Shown: positions 26,701 through 41,700 of the stretch, in pieces
Layout of the letters: the number at the start of each line of letters is the position of its first letter
Position numbering within the stretch: position 1 is the stretch's first letter
Origin: Strigamia acuminata
Taxonomy: Eukaryota > Arthropoda > Chilopoda > Geophilomorpha > Linotaeniidae
DNA length: 64,000 nucleotides
Direction: 5' to 3'
NCBI GenBank assembly: GCA_949358305.1
Contig: OX442314.1
Location: forward strand, 13,819,060 to 13,883,059
Made by a program: the position numbers and the translations under genes
Notes under the pieces: model-generated
Database searches by the model: none
What the model was told of the DNA's origin: nothing
Seen by the model: the letters and a program-made list of their open reading frames with translations, nothing else

Positions 26701-29700
26701 GAGGAAACGTCTTTTCATTAGGCTGTAAGTTACTCAAAGACAAAAACAATTTACATTGGAATTGAAAAAGGAGGAAAACGTTATGAGGATACGTAAAGTG
26801 GTGCTTCACTCGTGTCATGGAAACGAACTTCATCTTAATAGGTGTTTGTATTACCTTGTCTTCTTTTGTATAAACAAATTTTAATATGCATGTTGCATTC
26901 AACGTTGTGTTTAGTTTTAATATTAAAGAATCTTGTTGATGAACAAAATTTCAGCTTAAATAGGCTAATAAACACAAGAAGCTACGAAATTAAAACTATT
27001 TTCCTTTCATAAAAAGCAAACGGGAAGTCAGAAAAAAAGGTCAATCAGTGTGGGGGAAGAGGACGTGCTTAGAACTTGCGACGACATTAAATTAAGAAAG
27101 AAAATTGCACGTTCAAATGGTAATATTAACATGTATGGAAATACTAACAAATCGTGCCTTGAGGGAAAGCTCTTCGCTTGCTGTGGGAAAGTAGAGCTGC
27201 AATCTAGTGCGCCTGCATCACTTTGTGCTGCTTTTCAGCTCCAGGGATATTTTGCCAAGTGATAAGAAGGTTGTAAACAAATATTTGATCAAAAGGTTCC
27301 TCGTGTTTGTACTTGGATCAGTGTAGGCCACCTAAGTGCATTGGACTTTGAAATTTTTCTAACCACGCACATAGTACAATCTGACTTTTTTATTATGGGA
27401 AAAACGGGAAAGAAAAAAAGCCACCACCACAACCATCATATTTTTATCGTGCAAAAGAATAATAAAAATGGAAAGGAAAAAAAATAAACGAGAAAAGAAA
27501 ATTATCGTCTGTGAATTCTTTTACGATTACACAAACTGCTGTTCATGAACTCTTGTGGTCCATTTTAGAGGCCAGTTTATAAGCTCGTTCTCAGAATGCT
27601 ACGAAGAAAAGGAAAAAAAAATATAGTAAAGGCACTGAAGTGGGTGCCAGTTCATGGATTGGGTCTGTTTACGGGCCCCATTTATTCTGCCTGGTCTCAG
27701 ATTTAATGCGTTGTTGTAAAGGGAGTTGAGTTGTATCGAGGGAATATAAGCGAACACAGCTCGGCCACGGACACACAGCTTCTTTCCTACCTGCTGGACG
27801 TCATCTGTTGGCAGATTCCACTCTTACTCATCTTAGTTTGCAGCGAAATTCAATCAAGCTTGAGATGAAAACAATTTTTTTTTGGAATTTTGATTGAGTC
27901 TTTTACAATTCTTTGCTACGTAATTACACAATTGAATAGATGTAAGGAAATAAAAATTCAAATGTTGGTTTCAGAGGGGAGATAGATAAATAAAAAGAAA
28001 GAAAAAAAAGAAAAAAAAAAACCGAGATTCATTATCATAAACTGGTAAAATGTAAAATTTCCTGAATAGATTTGAGAGAGAAACTTTCTCCCTTCTCCCT
28101 TGTAATGTAGGTGTGCGTGGGTGGTAGGGGAAAGGGGTCGTAAACATTAATTAAACCGTCGTAACTGGGCTTCAGGAGTGCTCATTAAAAGATAATCACA
28201 TATACGTGCACGCTAAGGAAGAGGAAAGCAGCTTTGCATTACTTGCATTGCATTATGTCTAGGTCAAGGGGAAAAAATTTGATATGCAAGCTTGCAAGAT
28301 GGCAGCTCACACACTTTTATACTTGTGCTACTTACCACTGGAAAATAATCAGCGCCCACTATGGATTTAAGGAGCAGTGGAACTGCCATGCCGCAATGCA
28401 TTCTGCAATCCAGCAGAATTCCATCTACAAATAGGTCGTAAAGAGAAAAATTAAAAACCGTAAAAGTCTATAAAAATGCATATCTTTGAGTGTACTGAAC
28501 GGATGAGAAAGGGTAGAGCGAAATAGGAGGAGAAAAAGGGAAGAAGTTACTTCCCTCCCCTTTTTTTGTTGTTGCTTAAAGTCGTTTCGTTTCTACTTTA
28601 CTTCCCCCCTTCAAGCAGATCAATTTTTAGAATTTAACTTGGTGTTTTTTTTAAAAAAAAAATAAAAAAACAAGGAGGAAAAAACTTGATTTTAGTTGAA
28701 AAAAAAAACACAATTGACTATACATTTTTTTGTGTTGCTCTTATAGAACTGAATTCCATTTTTCCAATATTGCCTTCATCTTGGTACTAAATTTTTAATT
28801 TAAATTTCAATAGAATTATATTTTTTTAAAAATTTAATTTCTAAATGTAATTTCCATGTATTTAAGTTAGAATCTTTTCAAGCGATTTCTTTCAACCTTG
28901 TACCAACTAAAATTGCTATAAGCTGTAATATTACCAGATGACTGCAGGATGTTTATTTGGAAAAACCAATAAAATGATCCCCCATAAAATTCCGAATTAT
29001 TTAAATATTTTTCATCCACTAAAGTTAAAATCTAAATTCTAATTTTTCAAAACGAAAAGAAAGATAGTTTAAAAGGCAAATAATATTAAATTAAATGCAA
29101 GTCCAAATCCTGGAAATAAAATTGCAAATTACGCGCAAGAACTTAAGCTTCATTAGCACTAGCTGCCTCAACTCAGATTATAAAATTTCTTGCAGAAGCC
29201 GTTCCAGTCCCCGCCACTCCACCTCAACCGGAGGAAAAAATAATTTCCATCATTTCAAAAAATGTAAATATCACCGCTGCACGACATTAGTTTGTTCAGG
29301 CATGCATCGTTTCTGACATTTGCCTAATTATTGATTCGATTTTATTAAATGAGACGAATCTAATCACGTCAAAGTGACTGCAATAAATTACTTTCATTCT
29401 CGATCGAGTGTAAATAAACATGCCAAGCGCAGGTCCGCCTTTTGGGCCAACTTTCGAGTGCATGGATTCGACATCTTACCGTCATTGAGGCAGGCGAGCA
29501 CGTTGTGAACGATGTGGGCCAACATTTCTAAAACGAAATCCCGTTTGCTCGAAGAGGTTAGAAGTGCTTGAATTGAAGGCGCACATTTCTGCAAGACTAG
29601 CACCAGACTCCGTACCACAGCTTGAAGACTTTGGCAATGGAGTGTCGCCTCCAACGGACTGCATGTTTTTCTGTTTAAAAATAAATACAATTAAATTATC

Positions 29701-32700
29701 AAATTTTTTTCCGTTTTTCTCGTCAACAGCGTTCCACGTAAACAAGTCAATAAGCGCGGGAGATTATTGGGTGATTGGAAACGGAAATGAAAAGATTAGA
29801 ACGCAAGCTTAAAGTAAATCACCAGACAGATTCTTAGGTTGCTTAATTACTTGGGAATTGAGTACAAATCAAATCCACCTAATTATCACAAAATCCGGGA
29901 GGGAAATTAGAAAAATTTCGAACTAGACTCGAAGAAAAACAAAGTTGAATATTGGGATTAAATGGAGGAAATTTCATCCGGTTATGTTTGTAGAGATTAG
30001 TAAATAATAAGAAGAAAAAAAGCAAGCAAAAGAAAAAGATCAACACGGTGCAAAGGGAAGAAAATCAGTGCGAAAGAAGAAAAGTGAATCACAGCTGGTA
30101 GAACTGCGAAAGTCTAATCCCAATTTGCCAGAGCATGGCGTGTGGAAATGGAATTGGCAGATCTGCAATCCTCTTTTACACTTGAGTACAATGCGCCAAT
30201 GACGCGTGCCAATGATTTCTGCATTCATTTTTTCATTCATTTACTTTTTTCTCAACCAACTAATTATTATTCCTGTACGCAATGATTTTTTTCCCGACTA
30301 ATCTTGCAGTTTGAATGCAAGATTCAAATCAATAAATGTTCGGTGGCGCTATCGACACTTCGACATCAATGTATTCCCAAATGAGGTATTGCGAATTGAT
30401 AAATGACAGCTCGAACCGGACATTGGCTAGTGACAGCGCTGTTATCGGTTCAAAAATTGGATCTGCAGACCTGGCAACTTGTCTAATTAACGCTCAAAAA
30501 TGGTGATCATGTGAGGCATCCTACTTGTTTACTGCGATGGGAAGTGGAGCTGTTGGCCCTAGTTAATTCCATTACAAAAGCGCAGATGCTCGCAAGTAAG
30601 CAACATCAATGAAGCGAGCTAAGCAAGATGCTTAAAGCGCATACCTAATGTGTTTACATTTTAAACTTCGGTTTTAAACAAAACGAGCCCAATAGCTCAG
30701 GGTACTAGGGTAGGGATAATTAATTCTTACCTGAGTTGTTGTGTAAGTAAAATAAGCACATGGTTCGAAAATTCAAGCACTGGAACGAAAATAAACAAAT
30801 AAATAAATAAACAAAGGCACAAATACAGTTTGTCAGTGAATTTATTTTCAAGTAATTTTCCTAGTAAAGAAATGCATCTGGATGCGCAAACATTCTTATC
30901 AGCACGAAACTTTTAACTAACATCATTTATTCCTAATTTCCTCCAATTTATCTCGCTTTAAATTAGAAATTGTAAACAAAATTCAGAGGACACGTAAAGA
31001 TTGCATCGACGAAGAGGATACGATAAAATTCATGAACCAATTTCTATGCAGGTCAGTTGTTTCTCCATCTTGACCTCAATTTACATTGGCATTAATTACC
31101 GCAAATTGAACACTCTTGTTTGCCACCAATCCACTGCTCGTGATACCATAGTTTTAAGCATCCTTGGCGAGATGCCACGTTAAGAAGAAAGCAGCTCACG
31201 TATTGATTCAACGGCACTGCACACACTGTGCAAGGACGTAGTAATGCCATTGACACTATCGTCAACACGTTGCGAGAGAGGAAATCCTTTGCATTGGGCT
31301 TGGTTGAGTTTATAAAAAGAAAAAAAAAGGAAAAGAAGGAAAAAGAATGTGGGAATAAAATCATAGATTTTTCTGAAACGTGTTAAAAATATTTGTAAGG
31401 GTTGCGTTGATTGAATGTGAAGGTCAAGTGAAAGTTACCATGCGTATATCGTCTTTAAGTCTTTTGTCGCGCTTTTAGCATCTATCTGACGTACGTGCAG
31501 AGATTAAAACGTATAGAGAGGGAAATTAATTCTGTAGTTCTTAATTTATTTTATGAAATGGAAGGCAAATTGCATCCGTGTTTGTTTGTTACATCGCACG
31601 ATTCTACGTTGTGTTGATGTTGTATACATAATAAGGCAGCGATCGAAAGGTGAGAAATAGAGCGCATTCGATCATGGATGTCAACACGGATGAGCAAAAC
31701 GGGCGGCAGGCCAAGAATTGGAAGAAGGGAAAAAAAATAAATTGATGTTATGTATCGATCTAAAAATTTGGTAAATGAAAAGATAAAATTTTGGTCAAAA
31801 CTCAAAATCTGTGGGTTAAATATAAAAATAATAATAAGAAAAAGAATTTTCATATTTATAAGCAATAATGGAAGTTCTAGTTTGGGTAGGCCTATTAATA
31901 TATTTAAAGATTGAAGAACCCACGCCTAAAGAATGCAATATAATGAAAGAAACATGAGCAAGAAAACTGTTTCCTCGCGTTCCCAGTCGTCTAGAAAAAA
32001 GACAAAAACTATACTGTCAAACTTTCAATGGGAGACCACAGACAGACAGCACAAAGCTTGCCAACTGTCAAATTATTCAAATGTCCATTACTACATCCAC
32101 TCTATACAAATGAAGTGACAAACTTCGATTGGTAACTGGGCTTAGAAAAGCAACAAAAAAATTGAATACAAAGTGAATGAGCCTTAATTTCGATCAAACA
32201 TTAAAATATTCCAATACTTTTTTGCAAATTTCGAATTATTTCGATTATAATTCAGAAATATTTCAAAGCTGTTTTTCGTAACCGGCATTCACAATTCCTA
32301 GCTTCGGATTGGCTGAGAATCAAGTATTTCTGGGCATGCGCACAAATTAAAACCACTATTTTTTTACAAATATATATATATATATATACTGTATATATAT
32401 ATATAAAACAAATCAAACCCACAAAATAAAAAATAAACAAATAATACCTCATTACCGGTATATTATTTTGCCCTCGTTCAACAAAAATACTAAGAATAGA
32501 AACAACACCCCACAACAAGAATAAACTGCATTTCAGAAGTCCAGCCTGTTAGCAATTGCAAATACGAAAGGCTAGTCACACAGATTTCCCACATGCATCA
32601 TCAGAAACTCAGATAATGCAGTGGAATTGTTATTTCGCAACGACTTTTCTTTTCTCCCTTTTCTGCAATTGTAAATTCTTCTTCCGATATTTGGTTTTCA

Positions 32701-35700
32701 CAAATATTCCAAATGGCCATTTCTGGTGGATTTAAAATGGGGGAAACGAGCATACACTGAAAGAAAAATGCAGACCATAAATATGTGCATGTGAATTTTT
32801 CATGTTAAAGATTTTAATCCTGGCTCGATACACAATTTTTCCCCCCCCAAAAATGTAGAGGAAATGCATCTGTGCTAGCAACATCCGTTCACGTGTTATC
32901 TCTTTTGTGCTTTCACACCCCATTCTCACCTGCAGGCAGATTAAAATATGCAAGAGAGGGTTCCATAAAAATAAAAATAAAATTATCTAGCACCAACAAA
33001 TTTAAGTGCAAGAAGTAAATGAAATTATATGTGACAAAAAATCTCCTTACTGCACCTCATACGCTTCAAAAATATATTTAACAATAAATATATTGTAAAA
33101 TATAATGAATTTCGCGGAATTAAGTTATTATTTCTACATTTTATGATGCATTTTACAATACAAATGAAAGAAATGCATTTTACGAAATGTATTACCATTT
33201 GCAAATAATAGCATGCAAAAATGTATTAGAAAATGCATTTTCATGAAGCCCAATGTATTTCCAAATCCATTGCAATATAAATTACACAATGATGGATACC
33301 GAACACAAATCTTTGCCCTTCACTTCGACCAGGCTTATTAATTGACTTCAATTAGTGCGCACAAATATAGTGTTTTTGGTCACACCCATTTCCTCTCATT
33401 TCCATGCACGAATACGGCAGAGTTTGCACACATTTCTGCCATCTCGATGCAGCTCTTTAAATTAATGAAGCGAGTGCAATAATCCAATGTGACACCATTT
33501 GCAAGGAAGAAAACAGGAAAATTTATATTGCAACACCATTAACCCAACCCCAATCGAATGACGGGGTGTGGTAGGCAAAGCGAGCTTGTTAGGGAAATAT
33601 AAGATCACACCTGACTAATACCCTAAACCTATACAAAGGAGTTCCCCGCCTCAAACATTCACGACCACAGGAAACTTGCTGCAAAGCTCTTTAGCACACA
33701 CACAAACGGCTGCATCCAATAGTACTAGACATTTGTACTTAGAGCTTGCTCCATTGACAGCAGCGAGTGCAACGATCGAGACAAGTTCAATATTTGAGTG
33801 CTCAGGTTTCATTTCTGCAGAGAAGAAAGGGATAAGAGAAGGGGAGTAGGGAAAAAAATGTGTGGGTGGTTGAAATTCCTATTTTAGCTAAAAAAAAGGG
33901 ACATTTTCACTTGATATCCTCAAATCTCACACGAATTTATCGGTGGATATTTTCTTGACTGTATATCTGTACGTGGGTGAAGCCGCTCAAAATGTCAGTT
34001 GGATTTGAGTTATGTGCAGTCGTAAGGGGCAGCATTTCGACTCGTTTAGTTTATTGTTGAGTTTGTATTTTATTTATTGTCTACGCCCTGTTAGTTAACC
34101 CGGCTTAAGTTGATGGGTAGGTAAGGCGGGTTTTTGAAAGTAATGTACTGTGTATGAGGTTATCTCACGAAAATTCCATTTATATTAATCATGAAAGAGA
34201 AATTCATTTCCGTTTTCAACTACGGAAATGAATTCGCGACTCGTTTTTTTATAGTGAAAATATTAAAATAATGATTTTCTCAATTTTTTTTTTTTAAATT
34301 CCATATTTGGAGTTTAAAAAGAAAAATTACTGAATAGTAAATTGAAGTATTTTTTTATTTTCTCGTTTTTTTTCTGTCAATAAATTGTGTCGTTTTTTTC
34401 GCGCGGTAAATGGTGTCCTTACTGGAGTCAGAGTCCTTTAATTCATTTATAAGGTGCAACTTTTTCAATTGGATTCAGCGCTTGCAAGTGGCAAAAATTC
34501 AGTTCCCTTGGTATCATACAGTAAATTCTAGTTTTCCAAAGGGGTTACTCCTATGGGAAACTTCTCAAAAACTCCACAGGGAGGAAGTGGGAGGAGGTTC
34601 CCAATTTTGTTTCCACGCAATTTCGTTGCATGTTCTGCTCCATTACACGCTCCGTGCACGAAATACTATGCCTGTACTTGTGAGGTTTGTTGACTAAAAT
34701 TACAGCTTAATAAATTTGTGAAGCTGTGGAATTCAAAAAAGAGAAATGTTTTTCATTTCCTCCCATCCACTTTCTATTTTTTTTTATATTTTTCTCAAAA
34801 AAAAAAAAAAACAAAAAAAAAAAATTCTTGTCTGAATGAGTGATTTTCTTAATTCATCTTTCCAAGTAAAACATTCTTTAAACTTATGCCCCTTGAAAGT
34901 GTTCCAAGACGTTGGTTTGGCCTTAGACTCATAAATCTTACGCCAACTAGACAAAGTGACAGTCCTAGAACAAAACAACCTGCATTACATTTACTTTACA
35001 TTGTTTTTACATAAATTCACATGTATAATCTCCATACCAAAAAAAATAAAATTCAGCTTAAAAGCAACAATAAATAAAAGAACATCGACAAAACCAAATT
35101 CACAGTTTATCTCCAATTCTTCTCGCCAATAGAAATTTGCTCTGACAATCCACTACCAAGAATTCTTCGACAGTGACGAGAAAAGAATTTTTTTTTTATT
35201 CCCACACAACCCTTCTCGCTATTTTTTTTATTGCAGCCAGGACAAATGAAATCAGGTGATGTACACGGTAATAAAAACTCTACGACTCTGGAATTGTGAT
35301 ATTCACACACATACACACAACTGGCGTCTTTAAAGTACAAACTTCATAATAATTCTTTCCATTTTCTACTTCTTAAACTCAGTCGTCGCCCAACTTGACA
35401 TTGATATCGACTTAAAATAAGACGCCAAGTCCCCACCGACACCTCTTTCCCTCTTTCCCCCTTTCTCAACATCGCTAAATTAATGAAAATCAATGTGATT
35501 ATGGCAGTGCATCGAGGCGTGTTCGTCTGTGAATAGAAGTGATTTGAGTTGCATCTTTTAGCATCCTTTACAAAGACTCCTCTGCCTATAATTTTGAAAT
35601 CACTCATCCATACATTCGATGGGTCCATGCGAAACTAAATGCGTGCTGAGGGAGTGGTAAACACGGGTTGACACCATGCCAACTACAAACCAATATCAGC

Positions 35701-38700
35701 TGGAGCTAAGCAGCTGCCAAGAAAAGAGCTATTTCTTTAAAGACAACCTAATTTGGTTCAAACGCAAATCTTCATTTAATTCCGCGACCAAAATTTTGAA
35801 ATTATACTCCACTATGACCTATGTCCAAAAGATGTCCCGTAAACAACCCAACATGCCTGGAATGCCCATAAAACGACCTGCAGGCGTTTCAACATGCCAG
35901 GAATGTCCATAAGATGTCTCCGACTTGACACTTTGCGAAAAGGTTCTACTTCAACAAGGAAAAAATAAACTCAGAAAGTTCAATTACAACTCTCTCGTTG
36001 CAATAGTCGTTCCCCGATTGAAATGAATGTGCTCTGGTGTCTTCAGTTTTGATTCTAGGATCTTCTGCTCAGTTCCGTTTGTGTCAGATGAGTTCCAACT
36101 GCCAATTGGATTTATATTGTCTTTTTTTTTTATATTTCATATTTTTATTAAGATCTAGTTTTTCTCATTGGCTATATTCCATATTTGTATTACTGTATTT
36201 GCTTTGGTGTACTGTATATACATTTCTTGTTTAAACTAATATTATTTGACTTTATGTTTTAATTTCGTGCTTGCCGCCAGGGAGCGTGTATTTTTCTATA
36301 CAGTGTTTGCTATCATTGCATTATTAAGCACTATTTGTGCTTGAGACCGATCACATGCTTCGTTTCCCCCGTTTGTTTACGTGGATGAGCTTTAAGATGG
36401 ATAGAAAAGTGAGTCGACACGATACAACTCCTGTTGGGTGGTAACCGTAAAAAAGTTTTATAGTTTCAAAGTCAAGACGTGAGTATTGGCGTAAAGCAAT
36501 GCGAGCCTCGCATTTCAATTCTAGACAGTACCTCACCTCACCTAACTCTCTCTGCCAGCTATCAACTTTATACTGCTCGCCTTTAGTATATAGGGCCAAC
36601 CATTTGGACTCCACAAGGCAATTGAAAAAGAGATTTAAAATTGAAAGAAAGAAGAGAAAAATATTTCGCAAGACCGAGGAAAAATATAGCCACTAGATAA
36701 ATTGTATTGACGTAGGATTCAAGAGATTCGCCAAGCTGCTTGCCACCAAGCAATAAACCAATACATTACGTTTACTTTGCTCTTTACATCAATTTTCTTC
36801 CCACCACTAATAGTCAACTAGTTATGATTGCTACTCTCAATCTCCACGGAAGGAAAAGACAAGACGGTGCATTGATTTATTAGTGTGCGCGTGTTTACTC
36901 TTTCATCAACAAAGATCGAAGGGTCGACAACTGACCACACGGGAGAGACAAGCATCATGGGAGTTCTATGACCAGCAATGATCTCATGAGATCATTAAAA
37001 CGTAATACTAACCAAGGGCGTTTAGCTGGCATGGAGGTGCTGTTTTTAATATCTCTCTTTGGTTCCATTTCTTTCGATAAATTGAAGGAAATGAAGAGAA
37101 AGAATTAAACAAGCAGGTTGATTGCTTTGTTTGGTAGCTTTGAATTCAGAAAGTAGAAAATATGTGAACAAAAATAATGGAAATTCCATGACCGTTGCCG
37201 CAATCGAGACAAATTGATTTGTCGGTGAAAATAGGAAATAAAAATTGTTTGCCAGAGGATTCGCATTATTTGTTTACTGAATTACGTTTATGCGTTTCCA
37301 TGCTCGTGTAATCTGCACTTTACTCGTCTGTTTTCTTCCGTAATAGATTTATTAGAGAAGGGAAGAGTGCAGCAGCGAGCGAATAAAAACGTCAGTTGCT
37401 GTGAGATATGATTAAGGTTGCACGTTAGATCACATTCAACAATTTCGGATTCAAACTTTGTTGGTGTATGAAAAGACATGACCTGTGGACAAAGTGTGAA
37501 TAGAAGTTGACAAGACGAAAAGTGTGTTATGATCGATTATACGCGCATAACATGCGTCGATGCTAATGGCTTCCTGAATAAAGTTGCTAAAATAAATAGA
37601 GTGCAGTTTACTAGACATAAAATGTGTGTGTGAGTGTGTGTGTATACGCCTTAACGACGGGAAAAAGAACTGGAGTCTGGGACTTCTATAGAGAAAACAA
37701 TTTTCCTCAAGGGATACACTGAACAAGAAGAGGGATGCGCAGTGAAGGAGAAAAAAGGAGCAAGGACAATGGTCGGTAAGAATGCGTGGCAAAAAAGGGA
37801 GGTAAAGAACGTTCTCTTTTACTTTATACCTTAAGAGAATGTCACAGTATTAGGTTCAGTAGTCGTAAAAAAAGTGAAATACAAAAAAATAAAAGCAAGG
37901 GGGGAAAAGGAAAAAATAAATAAAATGTAAATGTATATCTTAAAATTTGTTACAATTGAAAATAGGCGTTTAAAGGCTTTTAAGAGCCCGATCTAAAGCT
38001 GCTCTGTGCATTTAAAAGCTAAGACAGAACGAAAAGATAGTAAACGCCCATGGAAATCCACACACATAAAGTTGTATAATTCTAAAGTTGTGTTTGTGCT
38101 GAACTAGAAGAAAATAAACTTTAATTTTGTCTTAGAATTCTTGATTTTGATGTATAAACAACAAAGCGCCTCGTCAAATTTTAAAACGTTTCAAAATCTG
38201 TGTTGTGTACTGCAAACGTAATTATTTATTGCTTTACTTATATATATTTTACATCTTTACCTTCAAGATGTAAAATAAACAGACCAAGGTTTATGCCTAA
38301 CTTTATTCCTCTTTCACTCCTCTAATAGAAGTGAAAATTCTTTATTGTTCATTACCTGGCCAACCGTTACTAGGGGAAAATATGGAAGCTGCATGATGCT
38401 TTGTGCATTGTATTGTTGCCCATATAATGCACTTCCTAACTGTGCTCAAGCCTGCACAATTTCACAATATGTTCTTCAGATCTTTGTGCATAAAATTTTC
38501 TAGTAGACACATAACTATACTTCTACGGTTTTACCCTATACCATTAACTATAAAGCATCAAGGTAAAAGACGAATTACGCAGTTTATTCCACGATAAACG
38601 CTAAAAAAAAGTGTTATTAGGTGTAAAGTTGTCACAGGCTGCACACCATAAGTTACAAAAGCGTTAAGTCTTTTATTTTTACAACTGGAGGTGTCTTTAA

Positions 38701-41700
38701 AGCGCATGCTTCACTGTAAAACGAAAAAAAAATGCACCGAAACATTTTGTTCGTCCGCATCTAAATGCGCGCATTTTGGGACATTGTTTTACTCCTAAAC
38801 ACATCTTTTATTTTTTAAAGAATAGTAAATAACAGTCACCATTAATCCTTTTTAAAAAGAGCTTCTACTTGCAAAAGTTTTGAATAATACATTCAACAAA
38901 TCTAAAAAATTCTCACTTTCTATTCTGTTTCCCGCGCATTGGAGACTGCATGCAGTCTCTATCTCTAAAACTAAGCTTTTGTGTGCATTCACGAACTTTG
39001 TTGTTAGTTTTCACAAAGAAAATAAAGAAGAAACTTACCATTTATCACGCAAGCAGACAAACAACGTTCTCCTGCAAAAAGAAAAAAGAAAAAATCATGA
39101 GAAACTGTCGGCTATCATGTGGGCTTAATTAAGAGTGTAGTAAAACAAGACCCCGAGTTCAAACTCATACTCTCGCTAGGCCAAAGGGGATAACATAGGT
39201 AATCTCTGCTGGTACTAAACACGAAAAAATTCCTGCTCTCATACGTGTTATTATCAGATTCAGTGCTCGAGTGACACATTTTATTAAACTCTCATTCTAA
39301 ATGTAACATTTCAAGCAAAAACTACCCGCACACTTTACTTTAAAAAAAAATACTGTATATGTAAAAACTAAAATGGCGAGGGGATATAAAGATAGGAGTT
39401 AAGTGGTTTAAAAGTGAATGTGGGGTTGTTAAATTTTGCAGGCAAAAATATGGCAAGGTTTTAAGTTAATGCGTGTTTTCTTCAACTCCAGACGGAGTCG
39501 TACTTTTATTAATTCTAAGTCATAAAACCAACAAGGTCATTAAAGTTGCTGGGAATTAGCCCATAAACTACTTAAAATGGTGGGTGGAATATTAAGGGTT
39601 ATCGAGACACTTGTGAATGCGGCCTCACTTATTAGCTCGAGCTCGGGCTTTTACGGGCGATGCGGTCCATCATCAGACAAGTCACGTAATATACGGAAAA
39701 AGAAGACCTTAATCTACAGCTAAACACTTTCAGGACCTAATAAACTGCCGTTTTATCGCTTTTACAAGAAAGGCAAGAAAATTTAACGCAATATTCGACA
39801 GGCATGAAAAGGCACTTTTTTAAAACACTTTTTCTTTTTTTTTTTTTTTTTTGTGAATCGTTGCGCTTGTAATTTCATTAGATTGTGTTGTTATACACTC
39901 GCCAACGTTGTTATAAAAGTCTAAACTTATATAGTCATCACTCAACTTTTCATTTTTCAGCAGTCTCTTTAAATTGCTTTTATTCTGCTTTTGCTTGATG
40001 AATTCCCATTAAGTTTTTTGCTCCGCTATTTGATAATTATGTGTGTGATGACATGTTTGTACGTAAACTGCCGACAGATGAAGTGGGGTCGAAAGGACAG
40101 AGGGAAGAGATCAGAAACTGAAGTATGTAAATAAATAAATATGAAAAAAAAAATATGAGCTAAAGTATAAAATACAGTTCTCCTTTTGGCTATCAAAAAA
40201 TCCAAAAAAAATAATATTGAAAAAGAGAAGCTGACATTTGTAGAAGAAATGTCTTGAGAGTTTGGCATATGTGGTCGTTTTCCGCAAATTGGAAAGAAAG
40301 TTGAAAGAAAAAAATCAATGACGAGCAGTTGGTCCACAAATGGTGTGTCAAGACTACAAAAATGTTTTTGTTTTTAGCTAAAACGAGTACGCACGCATAT
40401 CTTCTACATAATTACACCAAGTAGAATGTAATACGTAGGCGATAGTGACAACTGACATTCAAATAACACGATAATAATAATAACATTAGAGTAGTTCATT
40501 TTTTGGGGAAGAAAGCAATAAAAAAAAAATACTATTTTATGCCTAAAAGCAATCAAATGAAGATTACGATACTCCCTGACAGGTGAAAAGAGTAAAAAGA
40601 ACTCGTATAAGGGTTGATAAGTTGGTGGGAACAAAGTTTGTTATCGGGTTTTCTTCCAATTTGTTCTTTGGTTGTTTTATTTTTCTCATAATTGCAAGGT
40701 GCTTTAAAATTCACGGGAATGTCTGATCCTATTTTAATGAGAAATCAAAAGCTTGCTTCGCTTCCTTAATCAGGAATGGGCTGAAGCACAATGGCCGCAA
40801 TTACCACGGGGGTAAGGGATTGAATGCTGATGTTTCCCCTCCAAGCCAAAGTCATTACTCAGGAAAAGGGTTGTGGGCTCAGCAGGACAATGACAAAAGT
40901 CATCCAATAGACGCTGCTTTTGTTCAATTCATTGATTAAAACGAATTTAGATTGGCAAAGCAAAAGCATCAACAGGTCAATTGTCAATATTGAACAAATA
41001 AAGCGTTTCGTTTAAATTTCGAATAAAGCAAGATCATAATTTGTATAAAAAAATATTGAGAAAATATTTGTAGGAGGTCCCCATATGGTGCAAAAATATA
41101 TTTTTTGCAATGTTTGTAATTTTTACTGCTTTTCACTTAATGTATTCCAAAATGTATAGCATTTCGCAGAATTAAGTATATAATTTTTGCATTAAATAAT
41201 AATAATAATAATAATAATATTTCACATTTGACAAATAATAATATTGGGAATGCATTTCATTTTTCATTTTACAAAACGCCCTTACAAACCAATAGCATGC
41301 AAAAAAATGTATTACAAAATCCATTCTCGGAAAACCCAATGCATTTCAAAATACATTGCAATATAATTCCAATGTATTTTAGAACCACATGGGCCCAAGA
41401 CAGATTGAATGTGTCTGGATCCTTATGTTAAAAAAAAAAGTAAAAAAAAAATTATCTTATTTTTATGGTTCAAATTTCACCCGACATGGGTATCGCGAGA
41501 TAACAAAACCCCTTAGGTTTCTTCGTAAAACAGTCATTTCTAAAACCTTACCCAGAGGAAAATTATCAAAACACGCAATGATGTCGTCCACCAAACGGCG
41601 CAGTTTCTCCTCTCCAGTATCCTCTGCTACGCCGTGAAGCCGAACCACTAAAGCATCTTGAAGGAATCCAGCAACTGCCTCATGAATTTCAATGGGCGAT

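Larger units (their letters stand above)
30780..41551 (-). other. THADA intron 4, 10.8 kb, no gene recognised
   Basis: The longest intron of the window. It contains two copies of the dispersed ATGCATTTT-rich repeat (33069-33285 and 41081-41391), a TA tract (about 32371-32406), two short perfect hairpins (34201-34234 and 38246-38276), a decayed short tandem duplication (35835-35915) and a GT run (37622-37643). The open frames present are under 110 codons and show no family motif. Confidence 0.55.
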
